Below, piece after piece: positions 9,960 through 18,214 of a stretch of 64,000 nt of DNA. Below the pieces are notes generated by a model. It had not been told where the DNA came from, did not search any database, and was given only the letters and a program-made list of their open reading frames with translations. The stretch's first letter is position 1; each line of letters begins with the position of its first letter. The position numbers were made by a program, and so were the translations under genes. The DNA is from Ruegeria sp. Ofav3-42 (GTDB lineage: Bacteria > Pseudomonadota > Alphaproteobacteria > Rhodobacterales > Rhodobacteraceae), in the NCBI RefSeq assembly GCF_022347725.1, contig NZ_JAKRGB010000002.1, positions 62,001 to 126,000 on the forward strand. The letters are read 5' to 3'.

Positions 9960-9970
9960 TTTCGCGAGCC
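9943..9970. terminator. hairpin at the end of cmk, possible bidirectional terminator
   Basis: GGCCCGCGAA (9943-9952) pairs with TTCGCGAGCC (9961-9970) with one mismatch and an eight-base loop that contains part of the cmk stop codon. The T-rich tails are short on both sides (CTTTGC on +, TTACCTTTTC on -). It lies between convergent cmk and the YHS-protein gene. Confidence 0.4.
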
Positions 9971-9989
9971 TTTGCTGGGGCATACCAGA

Positions 9990-10469
9990 CTACAGCTCTC
10001 CAACAGCGATGTTTTTGATCTTCGACCACTTATCATCAGCTGTCTGTGATGTCGCCGCTACATCCTCGAGAAACGCCGCACGGGTTTCCGCGTTCAGGAA
10101 CAAGTACAGTTTGCCATCTTCGACCAGATACTGATCCGGATCGCCGTCGAACTTCTTGCCCACGGACACGCCAAAGGAACAGAACCCGCCATGCTGCGGC
10201 AGATAGGCCGCCGGATTGGCCTCAAACGCTTCGCGATTGGTAGCGGTGGTGAAGTAATACGAAGCGCCGTCATAGGTTGCGGAATGCGTGGCAAAACCCT
10301 CAACGGGGTTACCGTCATTAACCAGTGCCACTAGGTCGACGCCATGCGCAGCCAGTGGTGCGCCAGCGGCGGAAATGCCGTTTGATACGTTGATCTCATC
10401 CGCCGCAAAAGCCGGAGCGGCAACAAGCGGCAGGGATGCGATCAGGGTGGTCAGAACCAGAGATTTCAT
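9990..10469 (-). CDS. secreted YHS-domain protein
   Basis: 159 residues from the ATG at 10469, which has an AGGAAAGGAA box just upstream. The N terminus MKSLVLTTLIASLPLVAAPAFA is a clear Sec signal peptide cleaved at AFA-AD. The mature part contains a YHS-type segment (YYFTTATNREAFEANPAAYLPQHGG followed by FCSFGV). Related periplasmic proteins are annotated as YHS domain-containing (seleno)proteins and are suspected metal binders; no enzyme activity is established. It is convergent with cmk and the first gene of the accessory segment before rpsA. Confidence 0.8.
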   Translation of the reverse strand: MKSLVLTTLIASLPLVAAPAFAADEINVSNGISAAGAPLAAHGVDLVALVNDGNPVEGFATHSATYDGASYYFTTATNREAFEANPAAYLPQHGGFCSFGVSVGKKFDGDPDQYLVEDGKLYLFLNAETRAAFLEDVAATSQTADDKWSKIKNIAVGEL

Positions 10470-10687
10470 TGTGTTTTCCTTTCCTGTGCAGGTTCGGGCC
10501 GGCGGGTCTGCCAGCCGCTGAACCAAAGCTAGGTGCAGGGTTCCGAACGGGCTATCGCAACAAGCCCCAAGTATCTTGCAGATCGTTCAAAGCTGTGGGC
10601 GGGCTGGAAATACTCTTCACCAAGCTTTGTTTGGTCAGGTTCACCGTCGGTTCCTATTGTCAAACTGTAGCCTGCAGGAGCGATGCC

Positions 10688-11212
10688 ATGATCCGACTAG
10701 CCTTATTGCTGTTTTTCCTTGCTGGAAGCCTGGCGGCCCAGGAGGCCACGGAACCCGAGCCCCCGATGACATATGAACGACTCGGCAATATCCTCTTTGC
10801 GCTTGACCCCGAGGCGCAGCCGTTCGGGCCGGGGTTCGAGTTGACGGTATCGGACGTGACGGTGCTGGTTGTCACAGACACGAACGCTGACAGGATGCGG
10901 GCGATGGTGGCGATCAGCAGCGCCGATGATTTGTCGTCCGAGGAACTGAGGCGTGTAATGCAGGCGAATTTCGACAGTACGCTGGATGCGCGTTACGCAA
11001 TCGCCAATGGCACTTTGTGGGCTGCCTTCATTCACCCGTTGTCTCGTCTGGACAAGGAACAGCTGATTTCGGGACTGGCCCAGACCGTGAATATCGCCAG
11101 AACTTACGGTACTTTGTATTCCAGTGGCGCGGCGGAATTTGGCGGCGGCGACAGCCATGATCTTCAGCGTGAACTGATAGAAGAACTTCTAAAAAAAGGC
11201 GAGGAGATCTGA
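10688..11212 (+). CDS. secreted protein of unknown function, possibly YbjN-like
   Basis: 174 residues from the ATG at 10688, with AGGAG at 10676-10680. The N terminus MIRLALLLFFLAGSLAAQ is a signal peptide. The mature protein is acidic and of mixed alpha/beta character (ELTVSDVTVLVVTDTNADRMRAM, then LSSEELRRVMQANFDSTLD), resembling the YbjN/type-III-chaperone-like fold in general pattern only. I do not recognise a specific family. The frame is open much further upstream, but only this start gives a signal peptide and a ribosome site. Confidence 0.6.
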   Translation: MIRLALLLFFLAGSLAAQEATEPEPPMTYERLGNILFALDPEAQPFGPGFELTVSDVTVLVVTDTNADRMRAMVAISSADDLSSEELRRVMQANFDSTLDARYAIANGTLWAAFIHPLSRLDKEQLISGLAQTVNIARTYGTLYSSGAAEFGGGDSHDLQRELIEELLKKGEEI

Positions 11213-11395
11213 GCGCCGTCTCGAATTCGTCCCTGTTTTGATGCTGAATCGGCCGTTGCGTCATAGACCCTAGCTGGATGGAAGAAAGCTGTTATAGTCT
11301 CTTACTAGCTGAAAGGGAAAGCTGCTGAATAAGCCCAAAAAACAAAAAGGGCAGGTAGCTACAAAATCCCTAAAGCCAACAGGGACAGAAAAAAC

Positions 11396-13081
11396 ATGAA
11401 CAATCGTTTGAGTAAAATCACCATCGTTGGTGGTGGAACGGCGGGTTGGATGACCGCGCTGATTCTGGACATGGTGTTTTCACGCACTTCAGCATCCAAG
11501 GATCGCCCGCGCATCTGCCTGATCGAAAGCCCCAATATCTCGACTGTGGGTGTCGGCGAGGCCACAGTGCCGCGCATGCCGGTTACGCTCCGTCAGGCGG
11601 GCATTTCAGAGCGGGATTTTTTCCGCGAGACTAACGCGTCGTTCAAACTGGGCGTGAAGTTTTGCAATTGGAACAAGGATGCCAAAGGTAATCGCATCGA
11701 CTATGTGAACCCGTTTGCCCACGGCCAATTGTTGGAAGGCTTGGAAGCCGCCGAGTATTTCCTGCGCTTTGGCAATGGAGATCGGGACTATACGCAATCC
11801 ATCTCGCCGCATGATGATCTGGCCCGCATGTGCAAAGGCGCGCGACAGTTGGGGCAGCCCGAGTTTGAGCAACGGTTCGGCTATGCCTATCATCTGGATG
11901 CTGTAAAGTTCGCAGGCATGCTGACTAAAGTCTGCACCAAGCGTGGCGTGGAGCATATCCAGGATGAGGTGAAATCGGTTGAACTGGATGAGCAGGGCAA
12001 CGTCAGCCATCTGATGCTCGAGCGCAAAGGCCGCCATGACATCGAGATGGTGATCGATTGCACCGGATTTCGCGGGTTGATCATCAATAAGGCGTTGGGC
12101 GAGCCGTTTATGGATTATTCGGATTATCTGCCGAACGATCGCGCCATGGCGTTGCAGATCGAGCATCCCGATCCGGAAAAGATCGAAAGCGTCACGCGGT
12201 CTACCGCGCTCGGCGCAGGTTGGACATGGCGGGTGCCGCTCTACAACCGTGTGGGCACGGGTTATGTATACTCATCCGCGCATCGCACGGACGATCAGGC
12301 GGCAGATGAATATCTCGAATGGCTGGGCGACAGCGGCAAGGGTCTGACGCCACGCGTGATCCCGATGCGTATCGGGCGTGTCCGCAATGCCTGGGTCAAG
12401 AACTGTGTCGCGATCGGTCTGTCCGGTGGGTTCATTGAACCGTTGGAGAGCACCGCGATCCATATGATTGATCATGCGGTGCGCTGGTTCGCCGAGCATC
12501 TACCCACGCGGGATATCGAGCCGTCGCTGCGTTCGAGATACAATAGGCAAATGAACAAGCTCTATGATGAGGTTCTGGACTTCATCTGTCTGCATTATCG
12601 GCTGGGCAATCGCACGGATGATCAATACTGGATCGACGCGCGCACCGAGATGAAGTTGCCGGATCGATTGGCCGAAAACCTGGAGTTGTGGCAACACCGC
12701 CTGCCGATGGAACACGATATCGAGTTCGCAACGCTGTTCAATTTCCGCGTTTATCAGACGGTTCTTTTGGGCAAGCAGGTCTATGATACGGGTTATGGAA
12801 CCGGCATCCGCGACCGTCTGCGGCCGTTGAAGAGGCCCATTTGGTTCCAGTGGTGGAAGGGCGCGAAAGTCGACCTTGCGCAGATACTCAAAACGATGCC
12901 GGATCACAAAACCCTGCTGCGCGATATCAGAGGTGAGCTGGAGCGACCAGCCTTTAACAAAGTGGCCAAGGTGAAACCCACGGTGGCGATGCCGGGCGCG
13001 GCACCGGCACCTGTTGTGATCCAGAACATGCCGAACCTTGCCGAAATCCAAAGCGGCGCGAAGGATTTGCAACTGTTCTAG
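11396..13081 (+). CDS. flavin-dependent halogenase (tryptophan halogenase family)
   Basis: 561 residues. The FAD-binding motif GGGTAGW lies at residues 12-18. The catalytic lysine that carries the chloramine/HOCl adduct in PrnA and RebH corresponds to Lys84 (NASFKLGVKF), the halogenase WxWxIP-type motif appears as GWTWRVPL, and the active-site glutamate segment reads GGFIEPLESTAIH. All key residues for halogenation are therefore present. The substrate cannot be read from sequence. No flavin reductase, peptide synthetase or TonB receptor gene is beside it, so it stands alone between secreted-protein and sulfatase genes, inside a normally conserved housekeeping cluster. An A-rich stretch precedes the start, with no strong ribosome site. 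Confidence 0.88.
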   Translation: MNNRLSKITIVGGGTAGWMTALILDMVFSRTSASKDRPRICLIESPNISTVGVGEATVPRMPVTLRQAGISERDFFRETNASFKLGVKFCNWNKDAKGNRIDYVNPFAHGQLLEGLEAAEYFLRFGNGDRDYTQSISPHDDLARMCKGARQLGQPEFEQRFGYAYHLDAVKFAGMLTKVCTKRGVEHIQDEVKSVELDEQGNVSHLMLERKGRHDIEMVIDCTGFRGLIINKALGEPFMDYSDYLPNDRAMALQIEHPDPEKIESVTRSTALGAGWTWRVPLYNRVGTGYVYSSAHRTDDQAADEYLEWLGDSGKGLTPRVIPMRIGRVRNAWVKNCVAIGLSGGFIEPLESTAIHMIDHAVRWFAEHLPTRDIEPSLRSRYNRQMNKLYDEVLDFICLHYRLGNRTDDQYWIDARTEMKLPDRLAENLELWQHRLPMEHDIEFATLFNFRVYQTVLLGKQVYDTGYGTGIRDRLRPLKRPIWFQWWKGAKVDLAQILKTMPDHKTLLRDIRGELERPAFNKVAKVKPTVAMPGAAPAPVVIQNMPNLAEIQSGAKDLQLF

Positions 13082-13372
13082 AAGTTCTTTGCGCTCCACG
13101 CGGAGAATACCTTGAACCAAAGATGAGGGGCGGGGCGTCAAGCCTTGCGCCTCTGGACGGCCATCGGGGCACCAAATCGGTCGCGGCAGCGATCAAAGCG
13201 TTATTCCAATTTGGGATGCAGCGGAGATCTTAGATTTCGCGCAAACAGTAAAGACCGCCAAGGCCATGGCTCGCTCCATTCCGGAGTTGGAGCGCAGTTT
13301 GGTGGCAGTTATAGCAACGATCTGCCGCGTGCCATGATCGAAAAACGCTTAAGAAAGGCGCGGAAAACGAAG
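13082..13372. other. intergenic region between convergent halogenase and sulfatase genes
   Basis: About 290 bp with no convincing gene, repeat or hairpin. An open frame on + (13145-13714) runs into the antisense of the sulfatase and has no family resemblance. Confidence 0.5.
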
Positions 13373-14848
13373 CTAGAGCGCCGAGCCTTCACGCTGCTTG
13401 TCCTGCTCGGACGGCGTGGGCGTGTGATTGAAAACGAAAGCAGTGCGGCAAGCCTCTTCTCCGCCCAGTTCCTGGATCTTTTTGCGCTGATCGGCAAAGG
13501 CGCGGGCGTTAACCTCTTCTGGATCACAAATTTCACGCAGGCGCCGTTCGCCTTCGATCAACGCCGCCTGAACAATTGGATCATTCACCCGATCCAGAGC
13601 GCGATTGATTTGTTCATGCGGATCGGTGGTCAGGTCGAACAACTGCGGGGAGTGGCCGACATAGTGGACGTACTTCCAATTGCCCCACCGCACCATGAAA
13701 CTACCGGTTTTTGATCCGCCGTCGTGGTATTCGCTAAAACCGGTCCGGTTCGGATCATCCGGCGCATTGGCCAGGTCTAACAAAGAGAGACCGGGCTGAG
13801 TTGCATTGCCCTCATCGTCCGCGACACCGCAGACATCCCGGGCAGTCGCCGCAATATCCGTCAAGTTCGTACATGTGGTAACATGCCGACCTGCTGGAAT
13901 GCCCGGACCGGCCATGATCATTGGAACCCCTGCACTGGCCTCGTACATGACCTGTTTGGTCCAGAACCCCTGATCGCCCATCATGTCACCGTGGTCCGAG
14001 ACATAGATCACCACTGTATTCTCAGCCTGACCACTGTCGGAAAGCGCCTTCAGAATACGCCCGACACAATCATCCATCAGCGATGTCAGACCATAGTAGG
14101 CGGCTTTCGCTTCGCGCATTTTCTGTTCGTCAAAATAGTCATCGTAATTGAAGAACGAGGCGATGTTGCGCAGCTCCTCGTGATCGGGCAGCCCTTTGCC
14201 GTAGCCAACCGGCAAATCCATCTCGGCGGGATCATAAAGGTCGTACCATTCCTCGGGGCAGGTCAGCGGATAGTGCGGACTGACCAGGGAAACGAACGCG
14301 GCCCACGGTTGGTCCTGACGCGCAGGGTCAGCAAGCCAGGCCTCGGATGCCGCTGTGATGTCCAGGTCGTAGTCGGTGTATGTGCTGGCACCCACGCCGA
14401 CATCGCCGGCCAACTCGGCGGCTGAGTCGTAGTGGGGCGGATTTTCACGAAGCAGCCCAACCGCCCAGCCGATGCCGCCGACCACATGCATCGGAAGAAT
14501 TTCTTGGCTGAACCCGTTATCGTCCTCGACCGAGCGGAAATGCAGTTTGCCAATTGACACAACTTCACGCCCCGCGTCCCGCAACTGTCGCATCCAGCTG
14601 CGTGGAGTTCCGTTGTACGGCGTCGCGCTGTCCCAGTTTCCCGTCGTGTGAACCCAGTCGCCGGTCGCCAACGCCGCCCGCGTGGGCACGCACATGGGCG
14701 ACGGTGTGTAGGCGGCATCGAACATGGTGCCGCGTGCGGCCAGCGCGTCCAGGTTCGGTGTTTTGACAATCGGATGGCCCGCACAGCCCATCGCGTCTTT
14801 GCGGTGTTCATCCGAAATGATGACGAGAAAGCTTGGATGCTGGCTCAT
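13373..14848 (-). CDS. sulfatase family hydrolase (cytoplasmic, formylglycine type)
   Basis: 491 residues from the ATG at 14848, preceded by GGAGGA. The N-terminal metal ligands appear in VIISDEHRKD (family consensus D-x-Q/H). The catalytic Cys53-Val-Pro-Thr-Arg matches C-x-P-x-R, which formylglycine-generating enzyme converts to formylglycine. Further motifs are GKLHF and VIYVSDHGDMMGDQGFWTKQ. There is no signal peptide, so it should act in the cytoplasm, as choline sulfatase does. The natural ester (choline sulfate, another sulfate ester, or a phosphonate ester) is not determined. It is convergent to the halogenase. Confidence 0.87.
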   Translation of the reverse strand: MSQHPSFLVIISDEHRKDAMGCAGHPIVKTPNLDALAARGTMFDAAYTPSPMCVPTRAALATGDWVHTTGNWDSATPYNGTPRSWMRQLRDAGREVVSIGKLHFRSVEDDNGFSQEILPMHVVGGIGWAVGLLRENPPHYDSAAELAGDVGVGASTYTDYDLDITAASEAWLADPARQDQPWAAFVSLVSPHYPLTCPEEWYDLYDPAEMDLPVGYGKGLPDHEELRNIASFFNYDDYFDEQKMREAKAAYYGLTSLMDDCVGRILKALSDSGQAENTVVIYVSDHGDMMGDQGFWTKQVMYEASAGVPMIMAGPGIPAGRHVTTCTNLTDIAATARDVCGVADDEGNATQPGLSLLDLANAPDDPNRTGFSEYHDGGSKTGSFMVRWGNWKYVHYVGHSPQLFDLTTDPHEQINRALDRVNDPIVQAALIEGERRLREICDPEEVNARAFADQRKKIQELGGEEACRTAFVFNHTPTPSEQDKQREGSAL

Positions 14849-15074
14849 TGGGTCCTCCGCTCTTACCGAATGTTCGCCAGATGGTCCCGATTTTCTGTTC
14901 GATACACGACACCGGTCGTCGGAAACAGCCATTGTCATCAGGGTGCATGGGGTGTCCGGTCGCCGGTTGCGCCTCTGCTTCTTAGATGTAATAACATAGC
15001 AAAATGAAGGCGAACGGCGGCAATAGATTTCATGGCGGAAATCTGGTCGTTCGGGCAATCCTCTGAGGCGGGCA

Positions 15075-15344
15075 GTGACTGATCGTAGAAAGACACGTAA
15101 TTTGCGAAGCCAGATCAAGCGGCGCAGGCGGGTTGGTTCGCCGATGAAAGCCTATGACGCATTGCCGGCCGAATTGCGCCATTGGCTTTCTTCGGCTTGC
15201 CTGCCCTGGAGTCCAAAATCGGCCCTGCGCATTTGGAACAAGGCAGGCGGAACACATAACCCATCTGCGGCGTGCGCCCATTTGAATGCGATTGAACAAT
15301 CCATGCTGAGGCGGGACGCAGGGGTTTGGGACACAGGCGGCTGA
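15075..15344 (+). CDS. DUF6525 family small protein
   Basis: 89 residues from a GTG start. The basic N terminus (RNLRSQIKRRRR) followed by MKAYDALPAELRHWLSSACLPWSPKSALRIW is the signature of the small DUF6525 proteins that I know only from Rhodobacterales. No function is established. Three minus-strand open frames overlap it but lack family features. It lies just upstream of the rpsA promoter. Confidence 0.65.
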   Translation: MTDRRKTRNLRSQIKRRRRVGSPMKAYDALPAELRHWLSSACLPWSPKSALRIWNKAGGTHNPSAACAHLNAIEQSMLRRDAGVWDTGG

Positions 15345-15402
15345 ACCGGCGGACCGGATCGCACCTAAGGTGGTTCGGGCCCTGTATTTCAAGGCTTTCC
15401 TC

Positions 15403-15431
15403 TTGCACCTGTCAGGAATTCCGCATATATG
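15403..15431 (+). promoter_or_regulatory. sigma-70-type promoter of rpsA
   Basis: TTGCAC (15403-15408) and TATATG (15426-15431) are separated by 17 bp, close to the consensus. Transcription should start near 15438, giving an untranslated leader of about 180 nt before rpsA. Confidence 0.55.
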
Positions 15432-15473
15432 CGCGCTGTCAACAAAAGGGCGGTCAACGTCCGGATGGCGTAT

Positions 15474-15519
15474 CTGAGCAGGGCCGGGAAACCTCGGCCC
15501 TTTGTGTTTGTTTGCTCAG
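15474..15519 (+). promoter_or_regulatory. nested hairpin in the rpsA leader (candidate cis-regulatory RNA)
   Basis: An outer stem CTGAGCA (15474-15480) with TGCTCAG (15513-15519) directly encloses an inner stem GGGCCG (15481-15486) with CGGCCC (15495-15500). The remaining bases, TTTGTGTTTGTT, are a U-rich bulge. The inner stem plus U-rich tract could act as a terminator, and the outer stem could stabilise or oppose it. It lies downstream of the proposed promoter and upstream of the gene for S1, a protein that represses its own synthesis in E. coli and binds U-rich RNA. Confidence 0.5.
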
Positions 15520-15616
15520 GGGCGCACCGGGTCACGCCTGATGGCATCATGAAACAAGACCGGCGGAGACAACCGCTCGGCCAGCAAAAACGTTATGTAA
15601 AGGAAATGAACGCCAC

Positions 15617-17293
15617 ATGGCTGATACATCTATGGAGGAATTCGAAGCCCTCCTGAACGAAAGCTTCGAAATGGACACACCCGAAGAGGGTTCTGTTGTC
15701 AAAGGCAAGGTTCTGGCGATCGAAGCCGGCCAAGCCATCATCGACGTAGGCTACAAAATGGAAGGCCGCGTTGATCTGAAAGAATTCGCAAATCCTGGCG
15801 AAGCCCCTGAAATCGCTGTTGGCGACGAGGTAGAAGTTTACCTGCGTGCCGCAGAAAACGCCCGTGGCGAAGCTGTCATCTCGCGCGAGATGGCCCGCCG
15901 TGAAGAGGCATGGGACCGTCTGGAAAAAGCATACGCCGACGACCAGCGCGTCGAAGGTGCAATCTTTGGTCGCGTCAAAGGTGGCTTCACCGTCGATCTG
16001 GGTGGCGCAGTTGCGTTCCTGCCCGGCTCGCAGGTTGACGTTCGCCCCGTGCGCGACGCTGGCCCGCTGATGGGTCTGAAGCAGCCGTTCCAGATTCTGA
16101 AAATGGACCGCCGCCGTGGCAACATCGTTGTTTCGCGTCGCGCAATCCTGGAAGAATCGCGTGCCGAACAGCGTGCCGAAGTCATCGGCAACCTGTCCGA
16201 AGGTCAGACCGTCGAGGGTGTCGTCAAGAACATCACCGAATACGGTGCGTTTGTTGACCTGGGCGGCGTTGACGGCCTGCTGCACGTCACTGACATGGCA
16301 TGGCGCCGTGTGAACCACCCGTCCGAGATCCTGACGATCGGCGAAACCATCAAGGTTCAGGTCATCAAGATCAACAAAGAGACCCACCGCATCAGCCTGG
16401 GCATGAAGCAGCTGCAGGAAGATCCGTGGGATCTGGTTGCTGCCAAGTACCCGCTGGGCTCGGTCCATCAGGGTCGCGTCACCAACATCACCGATTACGG
16501 CGCGTTCGTCGAGCTGGAAGCCGGTGTCGAAGGTCTGGTGCACGTGTCCGAGATGTCCTGGACCAAGAAAAACGTTCACCCCGGCAAGATCGTTTCGACC
16601 AGCCAGGAAGTTGACGTCATGGTTCTGGAAATCGACGGCGCCAAGCGCCGCGTGTCTCTGGGCCTGAAGCAGACTCAGCGCAACCCGTGGGAAGTGTTTG
16701 CAGAAACCCACCCCGAGGGCACCGAGGTCGAAGGCGAAGTCAAGAACATCACCGAATTCGGTCTGTTCATTGGCCTCGAAGGCGACATCGACGGCATGGT
16801 TCACCTGTCCGACCTGTCCTGGGACGAGCGTGGCGAGGATGCGATCCAGAACTACCGCAAAGGCGATATGGTTTCGGCCGTTGTCTCGGAAGTTGACGTT
16901 GAGAAAGAGCGTATCTCGCTGTCGATCAAAGCCCTGGGCGGTGACAAGTTCGCCGAAGCTGTGGGCGGCGTGAAGCGTGGCTCGGTCATCACCGTCGAAG
17001 TCACCGCGATCGAAGATGGCGGCATCGAGGTCGAGTACGAAGGCATGAAGTCGTTCATCCGCCGTTCCGACCTGTCGCGTGACCGTGCCGAACAGCGCCC
17101 CGAGCGTTTCTCGGTCAGCGACAAGATCGACGTTCGCGTCACCAACGTCGACAGCAAGACCCGTCGTCTGGGTCTGTCGATCAAGGCACGCGAGATCGCC
17201 GAAGAGAAAGAGGCCGTGGAACAGTACGGTTCCTCCGACTCGGGCGCATCGCTGGGCGATATCCTGGGCGCAGCGCTGAAATCCGGCGACTAA
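15617..17293 (+). CDS. rpsA: 30S ribosomal protein S1
   Basis: 558 residues, the alphaproteobacterial length. S1 binds mRNA near the ribosome-binding site. Six S1/OB repeats follow one another (roughly residues 20-85, 103-167, 190-258, 275-345, 362-432, 449-515), seen by repeated phrases such as GAFVDLGGVDGLLHVTDM, GAFVELEAGVEGLVHVSEM and GLFIGLEGDIDGMVHLSDL. AAAGGAA precedes the ATG. Strong codon bias makes long false open frames on the opposite strand. ihfB follows, as is usual. Confidence 0.97.
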   Translation: MADTSMEEFEALLNESFEMDTPEEGSVVKGKVLAIEAGQAIIDVGYKMEGRVDLKEFANPGEAPEIAVGDEVEVYLRAAENARGEAVISREMARREEAWDRLEKAYADDQRVEGAIFGRVKGGFTVDLGGAVAFLPGSQVDVRPVRDAGPLMGLKQPFQILKMDRRRGNIVVSRRAILEESRAEQRAEVIGNLSEGQTVEGVVKNITEYGAFVDLGGVDGLLHVTDMAWRRVNHPSEILTIGETIKVQVIKINKETHRISLGMKQLQEDPWDLVAAKYPLGSVHQGRVTNITDYGAFVELEAGVEGLVHVSEMSWTKKNVHPGKIVSTSQEVDVMVLEIDGAKRRVSLGLKQTQRNPWEVFAETHPEGTEVEGEVKNITEFGLFIGLEGDIDGMVHLSDLSWDERGEDAIQNYRKGDMVSAVVSEVDVEKERISLSIKALGGDKFAEAVGGVKRGSVITVEVTAIEDGGIEVEYEGMKSFIRRSDLSRDRAEQRPERFSVSDKIDVRVTNVDSKTRRLGLSIKAREIAEEKEAVEQYGSSDSGASLGDILGAALKSGD

Positions 17294-17319
17294 GCCGGGC
17301 AACAGCTCTAGCCGAATTT

Positions 17320-17351
17320 ACGGCCCCGCGCAGACGCGCGGGGCCGTTTTT
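17320..17351 (+). terminator. intrinsic terminator after rpsA
   Basis: CGGCCCCGCGC (17321-17331) pairs perfectly with GCGCGGGGCCG (17336-17346) around AGAC, followed by five T. Confidence 0.93.
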
Positions 17352-17396
17352 GTTGCGAATCAATATGTTCCGATTTTTGGGCTTATTCCGGCTGTC

Positions 17397-17428
17397 GTTC
17401 GCGCTTTAAGCGCTGAAATTGCGCGAAC
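17397..17428. repeat. inverted repeat upstream of ihfB
   Basis: GTTCGCGC (17397-17404) and GCGCGAAC (17421-17428) form a perfect eight-base dyad with 16 bases between, which contain a further palindrome AGCGCT. It lies between the rpsA terminator and ihfB and could be a protein-binding site; no known operator is recognised. Confidence 0.35.
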
Positions 17429-17563
17429 AAGCGAAAAATCGCGCGACTTTGCTGTAAAATGAAGGCTTTGCACACAGAGTTTACGTTCCCCCGAACTCGG
17501 TTTTTTCCTATACTGTCCAGAACACTAGACATGGTTAACCGGTCGCCTGGGAGGGTAACGCAC

Positions 17564-17848
17564 ATGATCCGTTCAGAACTGATTCAGAAAATCGCCGACG
17601 AGAACCCGCATCTCTATCAGCGTGATGTCGAGCGGATCGTGAATACCGTGTTCGAAGAAGTAACCGACGCTATGGCGCGCGGTGACCGCGTCGAATTGCG
17701 CGGCTTCGGTGCATTTTCCGTGAAACAGAGGGATGCGCGCGTGGGCCGAAACCCCAGAACCGGCGAAACGGTTCAGGTTGAAGAAAAATGTGTTCCATTT
17801 TTCAAAACTGGCAAGTTGCTAAGGGACCGTTTGAACGGTAAAGCCTAA
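17564..17848 (+). CDS. ihfB: integration host factor subunit beta
   Basis: 94 residues from the ATG at 17564, with GGGAGGG upstream. IHF-beta pairs with IHF-alpha to bend DNA in the minor groove. The HU/IHF signature is present ([31 protein letters not shown]), as is the N-terminal [17 protein letters not shown]. An upstream in-frame ATG (17459) would give a 35-residue extension unlike the family. A TATACT hexamer at 17509-17514 may be its -10 box. The rpsA-ihfB-lapA order is standard. Confidence 0.96.
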   Translation: MIRSELIQKIADENPHLYQRDVERIVNTVFEEVTDAMARGDRVELRGFGAFSVKQRDARVGRNPRTGETVQVEEKCVPFFKTGKLLRDRLNGKA

Positions 17849-17851
17849 GCT

Positions 17852-18205
17852 ATGATGCGCTACCTTCGATATGCTTTTCTGGCGGTCCTTGGGATCGTCC
17901 TTGTGTCGATCTCGCTGGCCAATCGCCAGTTGGTCGAACTGAAACTTATGCCGGATGCCCTTGCTGAAATGCTGGGGGTTAACTTCGCGACCTCCTTGCC
18001 CTTGTTCGTAGTGGTGCTGGGCGGCGTGGTCGCCGGGCTGGTCATCGGGTTCCTGTGGGAATGGCTGCGCGAGCACAAGCACCGCCGTGACGCCTCGGCC
18101 AAAACTGGCGAGGTGCGCAAGCTTGAGCGCGAGGTCAAGAAGCTCAAGAAGAAGCAAAGCGAAGGCAAGGATGAAGTTCTGGCTTTGCTGGATGAAGCCA
18201 GCTGA
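17852..18205 (+). CDS. lapA: LapA-domain inner membrane protein
   Basis: 117 residues, starting three bases after the ihfB stop. Two transmembrane segments (about residues 5-24 and 48-68) are followed by a charged, probably coiled-coil tail (EVRKLEREVKKLKKKQSEGKDE). This matches the DUF1049/LapA domain; in E. coli LapA works with LapB in controlling lipopolysaccharide synthesis. Whether that role holds in roseobacters is not known. It is co-transcribed with ihfB and probably trpF. Confidence 0.8.
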   Translation: MMRYLRYAFLAVLGIVLVSISLANRQLVELKLMPDALAEMLGVNFATSLPLFVVVLGGVVAGLVIGFLWEWLREHKHRRDASAKTGEVRKLEREVKKLKKKQSEGKDEVLALLDEAS

Positions 18206-18214
18206 GGCACCTCA

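Noticed and set aside
13145..13714. 189-codon plus-strand frame after the halogenase gene
   Set aside because: Runs into the antisense of the sulfatase gene and has no domain or ribosome site.
15593..17302. 569-codon open frame on the minus strand opposite rpsA
   Set aside because: It is a by-product of the strong codon bias of rpsA, whose repeated S1 domains are unmistakable on the plus strand. The antisense protein shows no family features.
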